Counted from the stretch's first letter, positions 23,412 to 35,172 are shown. The stretch: 64,000 nucleotides of DNA from Polytrichum commune (GCA_950295325.1 OX485804.1:17918001-17982000), one strand, 5' to 3'. Notes: generated by a model not told the origin, from the sequence alone. Program-made: numbers and translations.

Positions 23412-23814
23412 CACGGAGAGGTCACTCCATTGTCAAGTTGAAAACCACGTGCGAACAAAGTTTGCTACCCTTATATTATATGCCATAGATAATTTTAAAA
23501 ATTATGATATTTTTTCTATATATACATATCCATTGATAATATATATAATATATATTTTTAGTCATCTCCATTTTTTCTAGTAATTTTTTTAGTTCAATTC
23601 TGCGTCATTCTAGTTAGAAACGGTATGTTTTCTAGAAAAAAAATTTATCAATTTTGGTTATCAATTTTTACTATGTTATAGATACCATGTATATGTACTC
23701 ATAATTTTTTTTTTGATAAAAGTTTGGCCCATTTTGTTGATGCTACTTAGAATTTTTTATTTTTTTTTTGTTCGCACGTGGTTTTCAACTTGACAATGGA
23801 GTGACCTCCCCGTG
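23412..23814. repeat. 48-bp near-perfect inverted repeat around an AT-rich core
   Basis: Bases 23412-23459 (core GGTCACTCCATTGTCAAGTT) are inverted at 23767-23814 with one mismatch. The 307-bp spacer is AT-rich with long T runs. No transposon ends were recognised outside the arms. Confidence 0.8.
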
Positions 23815-26063
23815 TTGTTTGATGCATAGCTTGGGCGACAAACACATGGTGTTGTAGGATTAGTGGTGTCATTCCCGATTTTTTGTGTGTGACAAAATAG
23901 GGACAAATAAGAAGTTTGTGAGTTGAAACAATCATGACATTTAGGGCACCAATCAACAAACTCTAGCAAATTCATTCATGTAGATCTTCATGTGAATCTA
24001 GCGTTGCTTGATTCTTGTGTTGTTGACACAAGCATTAAAATGTATGATTTTTTTACGAATGCTCATACTCCAACTTGCGTGGAGATTAGTTAGCAGCATT
24101 GATATTTGGCACTACGGTTTTAGAATTTTCACTTGAAATGTTAAGAGAACAACAACAAATGTATTTAGTTGACACACAAACACCTTGCAAATTTCACTAG
24201 CCATTTAGAGTTGAGCACACTTGAGTTGAGTACATCATTTATTGACTACAAACCACATGCAAATGAGAAATTCGCTACATGTTAAAATCTTTCTTGATTT
24301 GCTGTTACTATCATTGATGTTGTTTTTTTTTTCTTCCAATTTCAGTAGGTGTTGCAGTACGCTACAATTGTGGATATGTTATAGTGCTAAATTTGTTGCA
24401 AATATGATTGAGATGTGACTTCTTCATTATGTTCATGTAATTCATCATGCGATAGTGTTCACCCCAACTCAATTGTTGTAGGTTCTAATCCTTTTCGTTA
24501 CAAATTCTTGCAAGTTTGAGAAGAACTAAATCATGGTACTAGACATGAACAAGTCATGTGGAAGAAGCATAGAACCTCTCACAAAAGCACAAAACCATCG
24601 AAGGGGAATACTTAATTTTTTTCCAACAATTAGCAAGTTTCAATGGTTTTGAACAACGAGGCAATGGTTGCATATCTTGCAGACCATTAGATGGAACAAA
24701 CTGGAGTTGAATGTGAGTGATGAACACTTTGGATGGCTTGCTTGAGCTTAAGGCTCACTTCTTGGAATTAACAAATAGGTATACCAAGCTTTGTCGAACA
24801 TCCAACTTGGAGATGATATGCACATAAGCAAATGACCATCACTCTAATATGGCTAGCATGTTTTGTCAAGGATCTCGTGTCTAAGTAGACTTAAGTAGAA
24901 TAATTTCAATGTGATCTACACCTTGAAGATTTGCAGATAGCAATTGATCATACACAATATGCTAGAATATCCAATTGTTGCATTGGCCGCTAGAAAATTA
25001 GATTTTCTGAAATTTTTGGTCCGAAGGATTCCCTATGCCAGAGTTGAAGTGACTCAAGGAGGTTGCAGAAACAGACAACATGTAGAGTTTATGCTAGTTG
25101 CATTTCACCTCCTCTGCCTTTAAGATGCTTTGTGCCTCTTAATTCTTCTTTTCTTGCTCCTGAGTCCTTAATCGCATTGCATGTCTTTGCCTCTCATGCA
25201 TGATCGAGTAAAAACATCAACATAAAAAGGATTATGCACATGCAAGTTTGAGGTTGTCTAAAGCCCACATCCAGTTTACCAAAATGATTATGAGAGTAGC
25301 ACCATTTGATAGACTTTCCCCTAAATTGAAATCGGAATGTGGCTAACATGGCCTAAATTAACATTCGGTTGCAACTGTACTGTTCAATGCTTGGACTCAA
25401 TTCTGGATGGAAGCTTACCGATCAATCTCTTTCTTTATGTTGAAGTTGTTACTTGATATTGCAGGGATTATGAGTTTTTGGGAGTTTCCCAGAGTATAAT
25501 GGTTCGTCAATATGCTTCACTTACATGGCCTGCAAATGCATCATGTTGTAAGTGAATGTCAAAGCATCCATTTGAAGTAATCACATTCGAAAGGATATTG
25601 TTGCTCTGATTTTGCACTGAAGAACCGTATTATTATTTTCTTATAATTGAAACCCTAAACCCAGAGCACCACAAATGGGGATGTGGTTACCATCACTCTT
25701 TTGTTGAAATGAAGCCCTTGGGTTCACATTGAACGCAAACTGCAACACCTCTTTCTCTGTTCACTACTTCGACCACTTGTACCAACTTTCTTCTTTTTGT
25801 AGATTTCAAATGCATAAAAACGTTGGTGAAATTGTTAGTATTCACTTTAAGACATGTTTCAAACTCAAATCCGTTGTTGGTGTGGTGTCTACTTGCTTGA
25901 TGCCATCCTTTGAACCTTCATGCAACTTAGTCGATTCTTGATTACCTTTTTCCTTTCGTTGTATTGCCACAGCTGCACACCCAAGAGAGTTGTTGCTTGC
26001 CCGCCAGCTTGCCACATTGTCCGTGGCCCCTACCCTTTGTTGCCACTGCAACAATGTGGCACT
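23815..26063. other. No recognisable gene; decayed inverted repeats
   Basis: The plus-strand segment 25740-25905 resembles the reverse complement of about 23200-23340: both contain a TACCAACTTTCTTC-like stretch, then AAATGCA, then AACATG near the end. This indicates an old inverted duplication. Other sequence shows no gene. Confidence 0.45.
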
Positions 26064-26274
26064 GTTGGATGAAGCCTAGTGCATGGATGGTCTAGGACCT
26101 CCCTACATGTGACCACACATGCTTTGTTAACATCGCCTAAGTGACACGTGGATTTATCCGCTCAACGAGGCAATGTAAGATGTCTACAAAAGAAGGACAA
26201 TGCCTTCATTCAATAAAAGATCCTCACCCACAAAAAGGTTGATTTAATGGTGATTCTCACTTACCAGTCCAACA
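26064..26274 (+). mobile_element. Candidate solo LTR
   Basis: The 211-bp segment begins TGTTGGATG and ends CAGTCCAACA, giving the TG..CA termini with short inverted ends expected of an LTR. It also contains an internal AATAAA (in CATTCAATAAAAGATCC). No 5-bp TSD flanks it and no internal retrotransposon is adjacent, so the call is tentative. Confidence 0.4.
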
Positions 26275-26569
26275 TCTATAGACCCCCTAAATGGAGAGTA
26301 AAAGGCTCTTTCCTTAAGAGGACTTTGAGAATTTATGTAACTTGTGTATGAAATTATAATTATTTGAAAAAAAATTTGTAGACTATGTATAGATTTGCTA
26401 ACCTATGAATTTGTTTTTTTTATAAAAATCCTCCAAGCTACTTAACCTTCTTGAAATAGAAACTTTTTTCTCTTAAAAGTGTCGCTTTAAGGCCACAATA
26501 CCATACTTGACCTTTCTTCCACAAATTAAAAAATAAAATAAGAGATAACAATGCATTACAATATGGCCC

Positions 26570-26945
26570 ATACATGGAGCACTCAATGGCTTGCTTGCAA
26601 CTTCAAGGTTAAGGTGCTTGCTTTTGGTTGGTACTCTGTACTTAGAGGCTCTTATCTTATTACTACTATGTTACATTGACATTAACTTTGCTATAGAGAA
26701 ATGAATGTGGACATGGTTCATGAACCTGCATCATGAGGTGCAATGTATGTGGACCAAACCGTATGTAAAGGGGAGGTTACACTTTCAATTCAACTATGTT
26801 CCCATGAGTCATGTGTTGTCGTAAAATTGAAGTATTGGAGAGAGCGTGCATGAACGAAATGAAGAAGCTCCTTTTTGAGACACAAATAATTGGGTCAAAA
26901 GTGAAGTTAGTTATCGCATTGTCATCTCAAGATAAGCATTGGTGT
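26570..26945 (+). repeat. Dispersed repeat, copy 1
   Basis: It aligns with 46370-46665 (shared CTCGCTTTTGGTTGGTACT-like, GAATGTGGACATG and TTCAACTATGTTCCCATGAG). The last part aligns again at 47595-47650, so the second copy carries about 930 bp of additional sequence. The family is not identified. Confidence 0.6.
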
Positions 26946-27380
26946 TTTTTTCCATGGACATGAATGGGTGACTACTCTCCTCTAAGGATGGGCTGGCAAC
27001 ATGGTGTGTTATGTTGTGGAGGGTTGATTGGGCTTGTTTGTTGTCCAATGTTTCTATACGTTATGTGAGATATTTGATGGTTTTTGGATGTATTTGTTTC
27101 ATTGATTTTTTCATTAGGAAAGAAACCTAAGTTGACGAGATTTTGATTTGTTTCAATCTTTGTTTGGATTGTTCATGGATTGCTCCCCATACTCCAATTG
27201 TGATAGTTACGAGGGGGTTTACCTTCCAACTGCAACTCCTAAAGGCATGATGAGGGGATCATAATTTGTATATTTCTTTCCTTATAGTTGTTGGAGGCAC
27301 CTGATATCCACATGATGTATGGTTCTAGCCTAGTCATGCATGTTCACGATGTGGAAATTCATGTGCACCTAAGTAGCCAT

Positions 27381-27725
27381 CTCGGGGGGGGGGGGGGTAG
27401 TCATTGGTTGGAGTAGCAATATACGTGCAAACAAATGATAGGGTATTTTAAAAACATGGGAGCTAAAAATTATAAATCGACTTAAGAGTAATATAGGGTA
27501 TCAAAAATGGCATTGGACATCTTTAAAGTACTATAGGGTATGGAATAATAGGTACTTTGGAATTATAAGTAATGCAAGACATTTTTCTATTAACCCAAAG
27601 TAGAAATTTACATAATGATAGCATGTGAAAAAAAGAAGAGAATTGAAAGTAATACCCCCCTATAAAATAGTGGTTGTTCGCACCTATATCCTTAACTTTT
27701 TAACACACTGCCCCCCCCCCCCGAG
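27381..27725. mobile_element. hAT-type MITE with poly-G termini
   Basis: The element is 345 bp and is flanked by a perfect 8-bp TSD, GTAGCCAT (27373-27380 and 27726-27733). Its inverted ends are CTC followed by about 14 G on the left and about 13 C followed by GAG on the right. An 8-bp TSD is the hAT hallmark. The interior has no ORF of note. Confidence 0.8.
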
Positions 27726-27733
27726 GTAGCCAT

Positions 27734-29884
27734 AAAGGGATTATTGCGTCTTATGATCTATTGTTTCATTGGCACGCTTTGATGATAGTGTACAATTTAT
27801 TTAATTGTTTGGTTAGAGTGTTTGGACCGTTTGATGGATTGCGTTGTTATGTTTGGATATTTGTAGTCCATTGAGGTGTTGTTTTGAGCATTGAGAGAAA
27901 GAAAGAAAAAAAAGACAATTCGATCCATGGGGTTTGGGTTTTTGTATTTTATTTGGTATATATCATTGTGGTGGGTGGTTTTGTGGTTTGTCAAATTTTG
28001 TCATTACTTGAAATTGTTGCTTTATGGAGGAGGTGATTTGTGTTAACATTGTGATGATAATAATACTTGTTTTGTAAGGGCACGGGGCAATGTCAAGGGA
28101 GAACCGGTATTTAGTGTAATGACAGCCAGTTGGTTTTGTGAAAAGTTTGGTTGAATTGGGAAAGTGGAGGATGTGAACCTAGTGTTTTAAAAAAAATAAA
28201 AAAAATAAAAAAATGGATTTCAACTGGCAACCATTTGAGGAGGAGGATTTTAACCCGAATGAATTATGAAATAGGCGGATTTCATCCGGTTTGATTCACC
28301 TAGGGTTGGATATCATCTAGTTCTAGGGTTTAGGTTATGTGTTTGTTGTAGGCTTGTAGCAATTTGGTGAATGGTGGATAGGCGAAGCTTTTGCTTCATT
28401 ATTGCATTTCATTGTTGACGGCTAGCGTTTAGAATGTATTATGCGTGTGTTTATGAAAGATCTTCGTGGTGGTCTTGATAACATACTAATGGAAGCCATA
28501 GCTTTATGGAGGAACTCTACAAAATTTAGATGGTTGTTTTCACATCCACAGATATACCTTTCTAGACATTTTCATCTTGAAGGTGAAGATGATATTGTTG
28601 ATTTTGACTTTAACAGTTGATGAATTTCATTTTTGTATATAGTATGGTATATTAGGTCACTCTTCTATCATGTTGTGGCCTCAAATCTAATATGAGGTTT
28701 TAAGACCTAGATATGATAGAAGAGTAAATCCATGGCCATCAACCGGTTGATGGGTTATTTCAGGTTCAACTCATGCTATGGATAAATTGTTGATCATTGT
28801 TGTTGTTTCTTGTATGTAATGAATTGTTGATCATTGTTGTTGGATGTTGATATCATTACATATTATTGTTGTACGTTGATATGTTCTTTGGACATTGTTG
28901 TTGAATGATGTATATTGTTTGTAGATATAATTTTGCTACATTGGAAACTGGCTTACTTATCAATGCCCAAGTTTTTGGCCGGTTGTCATTACAATGAAGA
29001 GGAAATTAACCGGCACTTGAAAAAAAAATGATATTGGCTACTCCAAATTAATGGCAACAAGTTTGCAACTGGTCATATCATGAAAAAACCGGTAGAAGTT
29101 GTGAAGGGGCAGATTTTAGCTGGTTGAGCTCAAAAATCTCCCGGATCTTGGTACGGGGTGAAGAAATTCGATGCAATGATGCCCATTTCAAAGGTGAAAG
29201 AGTGCCAATTAAACTTGGATGAAGGGCATTTATTGATAATTGCAAAGTACTAATCATCCGGAGAACAACTAAACTTACGGACAATATACTTTGTCATTAT
29301 TGTTCATTATTGTAATGTTGTAGATTACGATGATGATGAAGTCACGGTGGTTGGAAGAGTTGTCGTTGAATGTTCATGGGCGGTGGCACTTGCATATGGC
29401 CATTGGAAGTGTTGTGGAGGAGGTTGGGTTGTGGGTCGGTTGTCAATGTTGTGCTATGTTGGTTAGCAAGGGGGCGTTGGATGAATTGGGAAGTTGGATT
29501 ATCAGTTGCCCATTATCGATTGCATCCTTTGGCTCAAAAACTACAATATACAAGTTGTGGTTTCATGGACGTTGGTTGTTGTGTGATGATCTTCTTCGTT
29601 GCAAAATCTACTTGTTGGTTGTATATGTATTGATGGCCAAGGCTATATATTTGAATATATGTCTCCATACAAATCCCTTGTTCCTAGGTTATTATAATGA
29701 ACTTGGGCTTGGAGAGGACATGGTTGATTTTGCTCGTGTTCTCCATAGCATGTAATTTCCAAGCTATTGTTGTTTGGGTTGGTGCATGCGCCATCTCGAT
29801 GGCCATTTTGTTTGGTTGTTTAGATTGTTGATATTGTGAGGTTGAAACCCCACCTTGTGACCAAAGAAAATTACAATCTTGTTA
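27734..29884. other. No recognisable gene; G/T-rich plus strand
   Basis: ORFs on the plus strand (141 codons at 29330-29755) have no recognisable motif. TTGTTGATCATTGTTG-type short repeats occur at 28790-28920, and a 13-bp inverted pair (ACTCTTCTATCAT and complement) lies near 28658 and 28714. The segment abuts the LINE's 3' target-site copy. Confidence 0.45.
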
Positions 29885-29896
29885 TTCCACTTAGTA

Positions 29897-30427
29897 GAAG
29901 AAGAAGAAGAACTCTGGTCCCTACTAGGGGCCGGAGTGAATAAAGTGTCTGTTCGTAGGACAACCGTGGCCATACCCCAGGGTAGTGGCGTTGGGTGTAA
30001 TACTACTTCACCCTTTACAGGGAGTAGACACTATGTTAGTAACTGAGGTTTTAACCGGTTCAACCGGGGGGGGGGGGGAGAGGGTGCATGGATTTTAATT
30101 AGAATTTTGTGGGTCTTGCTACTTTGTTTGAGACGAGTGGCGAGCGTATTTGTTTGGAGTATAAATGGTGGTTGGTTATGTAGTTGGTCGCCAAGTCATG
30201 GTTCCAAGGTTGGTTGGATAAGGACGTGCGTGTTGTGTTAATACGGTCCGGGTTCGATTCACGTTGAATCCGTCTGAGCGTGTTAGTGCAATACACTTTG
30301 ACTTGGTGCTGCAAGTGAGTAATCATAGGCAGGAAAGTTGTGCCAACCAACCGGCTACTCCCCGCCTTTCTGAGCTATAGGTGGTAACTTTAATAACTAG
30401 TGGTCTGACCACTACCCCTCTCTAGTT
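29897..30427 (-). other. LINE 3' UTR with terminal stem-loop and (TTC)n tail
   Basis: The last ~50 nt in coding direction contain GACACTTTATTCACTCCGGC, then CCCCTAGTAGGGACC, a near-palindrome able to form a short stem-loop beside the (TTC)n tail. The SINE at 13206-13570 has the same block. A poly-G run lies at about 30067-30079 on the plus strand. Confidence 0.75.
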
Positions 30428-31900
30428 TTAATTATGGTTTTGTAAGTCTGTGATGGGTTGTTTATTTTCTATTCGTCTTTTGTGGATTAATATTGAGTGT
30501 GCATATTGTATGGCAATTATGTTGAGTTGTTTGAATGTGTTCCTAATTTGTGATGTAGGAAGTTTAAGCTTTGTTTCGAGTTCGTTCATTGAGGGGATGT
30601 GAGTTGTGGCTCTAGCACCAGATGCTAATACAATAAGTGGGGCTATGTTCCAACCCTTTGCGATAATATTGTTTATGAGTGGTTGATATTTTGTAATTTT
30701 TCGTTCTCTTGTTTCATTTGAGAATTTGTCGTTGCAGTAAGTAAATTCAATGAATTGTATTGTGATTGTGGGTGTAGGTGCTTCGGGTGGTGGAGAATTG
30801 TATGGGTGGCCTAGGACACATATTATGTCGGGTTTGAGCCGAGCGTTGCAGTGGCATCTTTGGGTGTCGCATGTGCATGGTAGTAACCATGTTGGTACTG
30901 TGTTTTCTTGGGGTAGATCATTGTATGTGCCCGCATTCATAAGTATGTAGTGTCTTGTTACTTTGTTTGAAACGAGGAGTTTGCGTATTTCCCATACTGC
31001 TTTGTTATGCCTATTTGTTATAAGCGCATGGATGTGTTGTTGTTTGCATTTTAGGAGTACATGTAGCCATGTGTCTGCTTCTGGTGAGTTACAAATAGGG
31101 CATGTATGGGATGGGTATGCATTTCTACCAAAGAAGAGTTGTTTCCGAGCATGTCCCATATATTGTCCAGTTCGGAATTTTATTAGACATGTTTTTTGTC
31201 TATCTGTGATGACTGGGTTATTCCAGAAATCATTAGATAATGTTTTGTCTATATCTTTGTTGTCTAGCCATTTGTGTAATTGGTGTGTTTGGGTAGCTAT
31301 GAGGGCTAGGTTGTGTTTTTTGTCATATTTAGTGATGTATTTACCAAGGTGTCGAATGGGGCCTTTATCCGGCGTTTCTTGCATTGAGTGCCACCAGCCT
31401 TTTTGGAGGTAGTACGGCGTGGGGTGGGCATGTTCGTGTGTTGCTATGGCATCTCTATGGTCTAATTCGCACCCCATTTTGGCTAATTTATCCGCTTGTT
31501 CATTGCCACTTATATTCGTGTGGGCTTTGACTTTATGTAGTGTGGTGGTTTGTGTTCGGGATTGTAGCATTTTAATTATGGATTCTAGTATCTTCTTGTC
31601 TGGATGACTATTGTGTGAGGTTGGGTGTTTCATTTGTGTGTTTAGAAGGTATAGAACATTAAGGCAATCCGTGAAAATATGTGCAGGTTCATTGTGATAT
31701 GTAGTGGTGAGGAGGCATATCGTGTGATAGATAGCCATTAGTTATGCTCTTAGTATATTTTGGAGTCCTGGTAGTCTTTCTGCAATTTTAAGGTTTTTGA
31801 AAGGGTTGTATATGCCGTATCCGGCCTTTTCTCGTCGCCAGTGTTCTTCGGTTATTGCTTTTGGTGGTATAAATGACCCATCGGTATAGTAGCAAAATTG
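30428..31900 (-). pseudogene. LINE ORF2 C-terminus: RNase H, zinc finger, restriction-like endonuclease
   Basis: RNase H starts with YTDGSF near 31885 and continues through FTDCLNVL and HKVKAHTNISGNEQADKLAK. This domain degrades RNA in RNA/DNA hybrids. At the position expected for the catalytic Glu the frame reads ILRA-stop-LMAIYHT (stop at 31741-31743). Next come CPICNSPEADTWLHVLLKC (a CCHC finger) and CTCDTQRCHC (a CxC...CxC knuckle). The restriction-like endonuclease follows: LKPDIICVLG, QFIEFTYCND and KITKYQPLINN supply the PD, E and K..KY pattern that nicks target DNA in R2-like elements. The 436 codons from 31738 to the stop at 30428 are open. The second LINE at 60.9 kb has the same domain order. 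Confidence 0.85.
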
Positions 31901-31959
31901 TGGTGGGTATTTAAGGGGTAGGCATATGTCATGATTTGTGATGGGTGGGATATTGATAT

Positions 31960-32775
31960 TTTGAATTGGGGGTGGGGGGGGGGGGTGGGTATGGAAGTTG
32001 AGACCATTTCTTATTATGGTTTACTGGTGTGTTTATTGGCGTGGGAGGTGCGGTTGTGTTGAATATGGTGGGTATTTGTAAAGATTTGGCAATATTGTGC
32101 ATACGGTCCACGTAGCCTATAGGGTCGATGGGTGTAGTTTTGTGGTGTATACATATTATTCTAATGTCACGACTTTCTGTTCGGGGTTCGATTCTTAGTT
32201 CCGGTGGTATTGTGGGTTCGTCGTATGTAATGGTATCTGCTCTGAAGTGTGTGATGACGTGTGAGTCTGGGAAAGGACCTGTGTGTGGATGGAGGTTGTG
32301 GTACCAGTCAGGGTCAGTTGTTATGAGTAGCGTTATTGTGTTTGGGTCTTTTTTGGCCGCAAGTCTTGCCCAGTGGAGGGCTTGTTGGGTGTCTTGTTCT
32401 GTATGAGGGTGGGCGTATCCATTCCCAGTCCATTTATGTTGGAATGTTGTTCCTATTGACCCGAATACTTTATCTTTGGGGAATGGGGAAGAGAATTGTT
32501 TTAGTGAGGTGGGGCATGTCACTGGTGATGAAAAGTGTGAATGGGTAATTTGGAATGAGTCGATAATGTGTTCTAAGATGGCATTTGGTAGTGTGTATTG
32601 GGAGAGTTTGAGGGGGTCGTTTTTGGGCATTCTATATTTGTATCGTTGATATAGCTATGCAACTTCCTTTTCAAATGATTGTATGGGGGGTTCGAAATTG
32701 TGTGGTTGACTTAGTGTGTTTTGGTATTGTTCCCATAGCCATTGTAATCTTTGTTTTGGAATGGTAATTAAGTGG
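31960..32775 (-). pseudogene. LINE ORF2: PCIF1/CAPAM-like methyltransferase domain
   Basis: The reading frame (with stops at 32778-32780 and 32655-32657) runs from LQWLWEQYQNT through LYQRYKYR and LPNAILEHIIDSF, then HFSSPVTCP, FSSPFPKDKVFGSIGTTF, WTGNGYAHPHTEQ, ALHWARLAA, TLLITTDPDWY and RIICIHHK. The PCIF1/CAPAM family has matching landmarks in the same order (an RY helix, LP..VF, FASPLN, a C/S-S-x-FPDxD-x-x-FGSxG block, NPPF, a P-x-W strand). That enzyme puts N6-methyl on the cap-adjacent adenosine of mRNA. The catalytic NPPF position reads HPHT here, so this copy, or the lineage, may be inactive. The frame ends in a poly-C run (31966-31986), and RNase H continues in another frame. The match is by eye. 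Confidence 0.6.
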
Positions 32776-33012
32776 CGTCAATCGTCGTCAAAGATATGTG
32801 ATTCACCATGTTGGCTTTGGATGGTGGTTTGTGTGCAGGCGATGTCGGTGTCTGGGTTACATTCATTAATGTTAATGTGGCATAGGGGTATAATGTGTGG
32901 TGGAGGGATGTGCCTTGTGTCTCTTATTTGTGCTTCATCGAAGTTTTCTTTTAAGATGTTGGTGAAGTGTTGATTTTGTTTGTGTGTGTAATATTGTGTT
33001 AGTATTAGGATG

Positions 33013-33690
33013 TTATGATTTATTGTGTTTTGGTTCTCCCATGGGAATAAGTCTCTTTGGGGGAAGCCATTTGTTATATATTGATCCATTTGGGAGTATC
33101 CATTGACATAGATAGGAAGTATATTTTTTTGTAATTTTGTTTTTATCTTTGTAGTTGTGGGGGCGGTCTTGTATTATGGAATGTATTGGGAATTGTGTAG
33201 GATTTTTTGGAATGTGCGGTGGTGGTTTTGGGTGTTCGGGCGGTGGAGGTGGTGGAGGTGGTGGGGGGTGTTCAGTGTGTCTTCTTGTTTTTGGATCTAT
33301 GTGGTGGTTTTGTATTTTGTATGCATTTTGTAAGGTGTTTGGTAAGGCGTGTGTTGGGCAATTATTTGAGCATTGGTTGTGACATGTCGGTTCGCAAAAG
33401 AGTATCCTTGCTTGGTTTAAGGCGGCTTTAATTGTGTTAGTGGGTGTGTCATAATAGTATTTAAATTCATCGTTGGTCATTAATTGTGTGCCATTTGGGT
33501 GAGTTATGTGTTTAAGTTCAGTTATATGGTGTAGTGTAAGTTTGTGTAGATATTTTAGAGAGGTTGTGGGGGTTAGTGTTGGTGTATGTTGTGCTTGGCG
33601 CATCCATTGTGTTTCAAGTGGTGTGGGGAGAAGGGGGAATTTTTCGAGTTTGCTTCTTAGATGGACACCAGTGGTAGTTTTTAGTAGGTA
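33013..33690 (-). pseudogene. LINE ORF2 linker: Cys cluster and Pro-rich spacer
   Basis: This segment continues the RT frame past a single stop at 33691-33693. It contains CEPTCHNQCSNNC, four cysteines spaced by three residues each (likely metal-binding), followed by a run of about ten prolines from a CCACCT-type repeat at 33235-33270. A frameshift near 33050 leads to the frame used by the methyltransferase-like domain. No family was recognised. Confidence 0.6.
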
Positions 33691-35172
33691 TCATGTTCTT
33701 GTGATTGGTGACCTTTTACAGTCATGTTGAGATATGCGTGGTAGGATTAGTGATCCTCCATGTTTGGCGAGTATGTGCTTTGTTAATCCGTTATATATTT
33801 TCCCAAGTCTCCCTTTATCATTGAGGGCGTTAATGAGTTGTTCTCCTATACATGTGATGTAGGCATTTTTTAGTGAGAATGCTTTTGTGCCGAACATTTC
33901 TTGGGGAAGTTGTGTGACTGTATTTGACATACATTTTGGCAGGCCACATATAGTTTTGTGTATGGAAATTATTCTTTTATCAAGTTTCTTAATGGCGGGA
34001 AGCGAATAGGGGACTGTATAGAAACTATAGGCAATGCCAGCTCTTATGACTGTATCAACCATTTGTATTTTCTGTTTCATAGTGGCTGGGCATATGGTTA
34101 ATAATTTACATTGCTTGACTAGTTTAGTTGTTGTTATGTGTGTTTGTATTTTCCATTGTAGTGATGAGACTAAATTAATTCTAAGGTAGATATATGGTTC
34201 GTGTTGGCTTAGGGTAGGGATGGGTTGGTTCCGGAAATTTATATTAGCGTTTTCTAATTGTGTTTTGAAGGCTTGTGGTTTTAGCTTGGATTTGTTGGGG
34301 CATCCTGTGACTGCGCATTTTGGGATGCCCATGTCCATTCCTGCCCATTCGCAGTATCTATCGAGTTTGTTTAGTTGGAATTGGAGGGATGCCAGGTTAT
34401 TGGATATTACTGCTAGGTCATCCGCGTAGGCTGCAGAGCTTAGTTGCGTATAAGAGGTTTTAAAGGTGTATCCGTTATTTCCTCGCTGTAACCATCTAAG
34501 GAGTGGTTCAAGAAAAATGATGAAAAGGTACGGACTTAGTGTGTCTCCTTGTATAGTTCCTCTTTGTATAGGTATTGGTTGTGTTTTATCGAAGTGTTCT
34601 CTGGTGAACGTGGTAGTGGACTGTGAGTAGATATTACCTATTAAGGCTACCGTATCTTGTGGGTAGTCTAGGTCCTTCATAATAGCGAGGAGTATAGCAT
34701 GGTCAATAAAGCCGAATGCATTTTCAAAGTCTATGTATAGGATATAAATGTCTTGATCGGTGAACCTTGCATCATCTAATGCGGCGATGATAGTTTGTAG
34801 TTGTCGGGCAGTGCATCGTTCAGCTCGGAAACCTTCTTGACTATCGTGTAGGATTTGATATTTTTCTCCATATGCGGAGAGAATGCTTGTGAGCGTACTA
34901 GTAAATAGTTTGTATATTGTATTGGCTAATGCAATTGGTCTATGGTTGGTAAGTTGGTGGGGGTTTCCTTTTTTGTATAGGAGAATTGTGAGGCTTGTTT
35001 TCCAAGATTTGGGTATTTGTTTTTGTTTGTTACAGTGTGTAAAGAATAAGAAGAGAAGCTTGTGGAATCTTGGCGGCATGTTTTTTAGTATGGCGTTAGG
35101 GATTTTATCAGGTTCAGGGGTTTTTCCGTTGGCCAAGTTTTTGAGGCATATGTCGTATGTTTCTTGGTCCAA
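33691..35172 (-). pseudogene. LINE ORF2: reverse transcriptase domain
   Basis: The 493-codon open segment holds the complete RT palm. Motifs in order: the NHRPIALANTIYK block, QEGFRAERCT, motif A YILYIDFENAFGFID, motif B PIQRGTIQGDTLSPYLF, and motif C AAYADDLAVIS with both catalytic aspartates intact. The thumb region follows (GMDMGIPKCAVTGC and beyond). It synthesises cDNA by target-primed reverse transcription. The upstream part of the domain between 35173 and 36046 lies in a shifted frame, so the start at 35172 is only the first ATG of an open block, not a true start. Confidence 0.93.

Noticed and set aside
29330-29755. 141-codon plus-strand ORF
   Set aside because: No motif, no splice context, overlapping alternative frames equally open in G/T-rich DNA.
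33229-33275. Pro-rich run in ORF2 as a functional SH3-type ligand
   Set aside because: It is encoded by a simple CCACCT-type repeat and lies in a broken frame; low complexity explains it.
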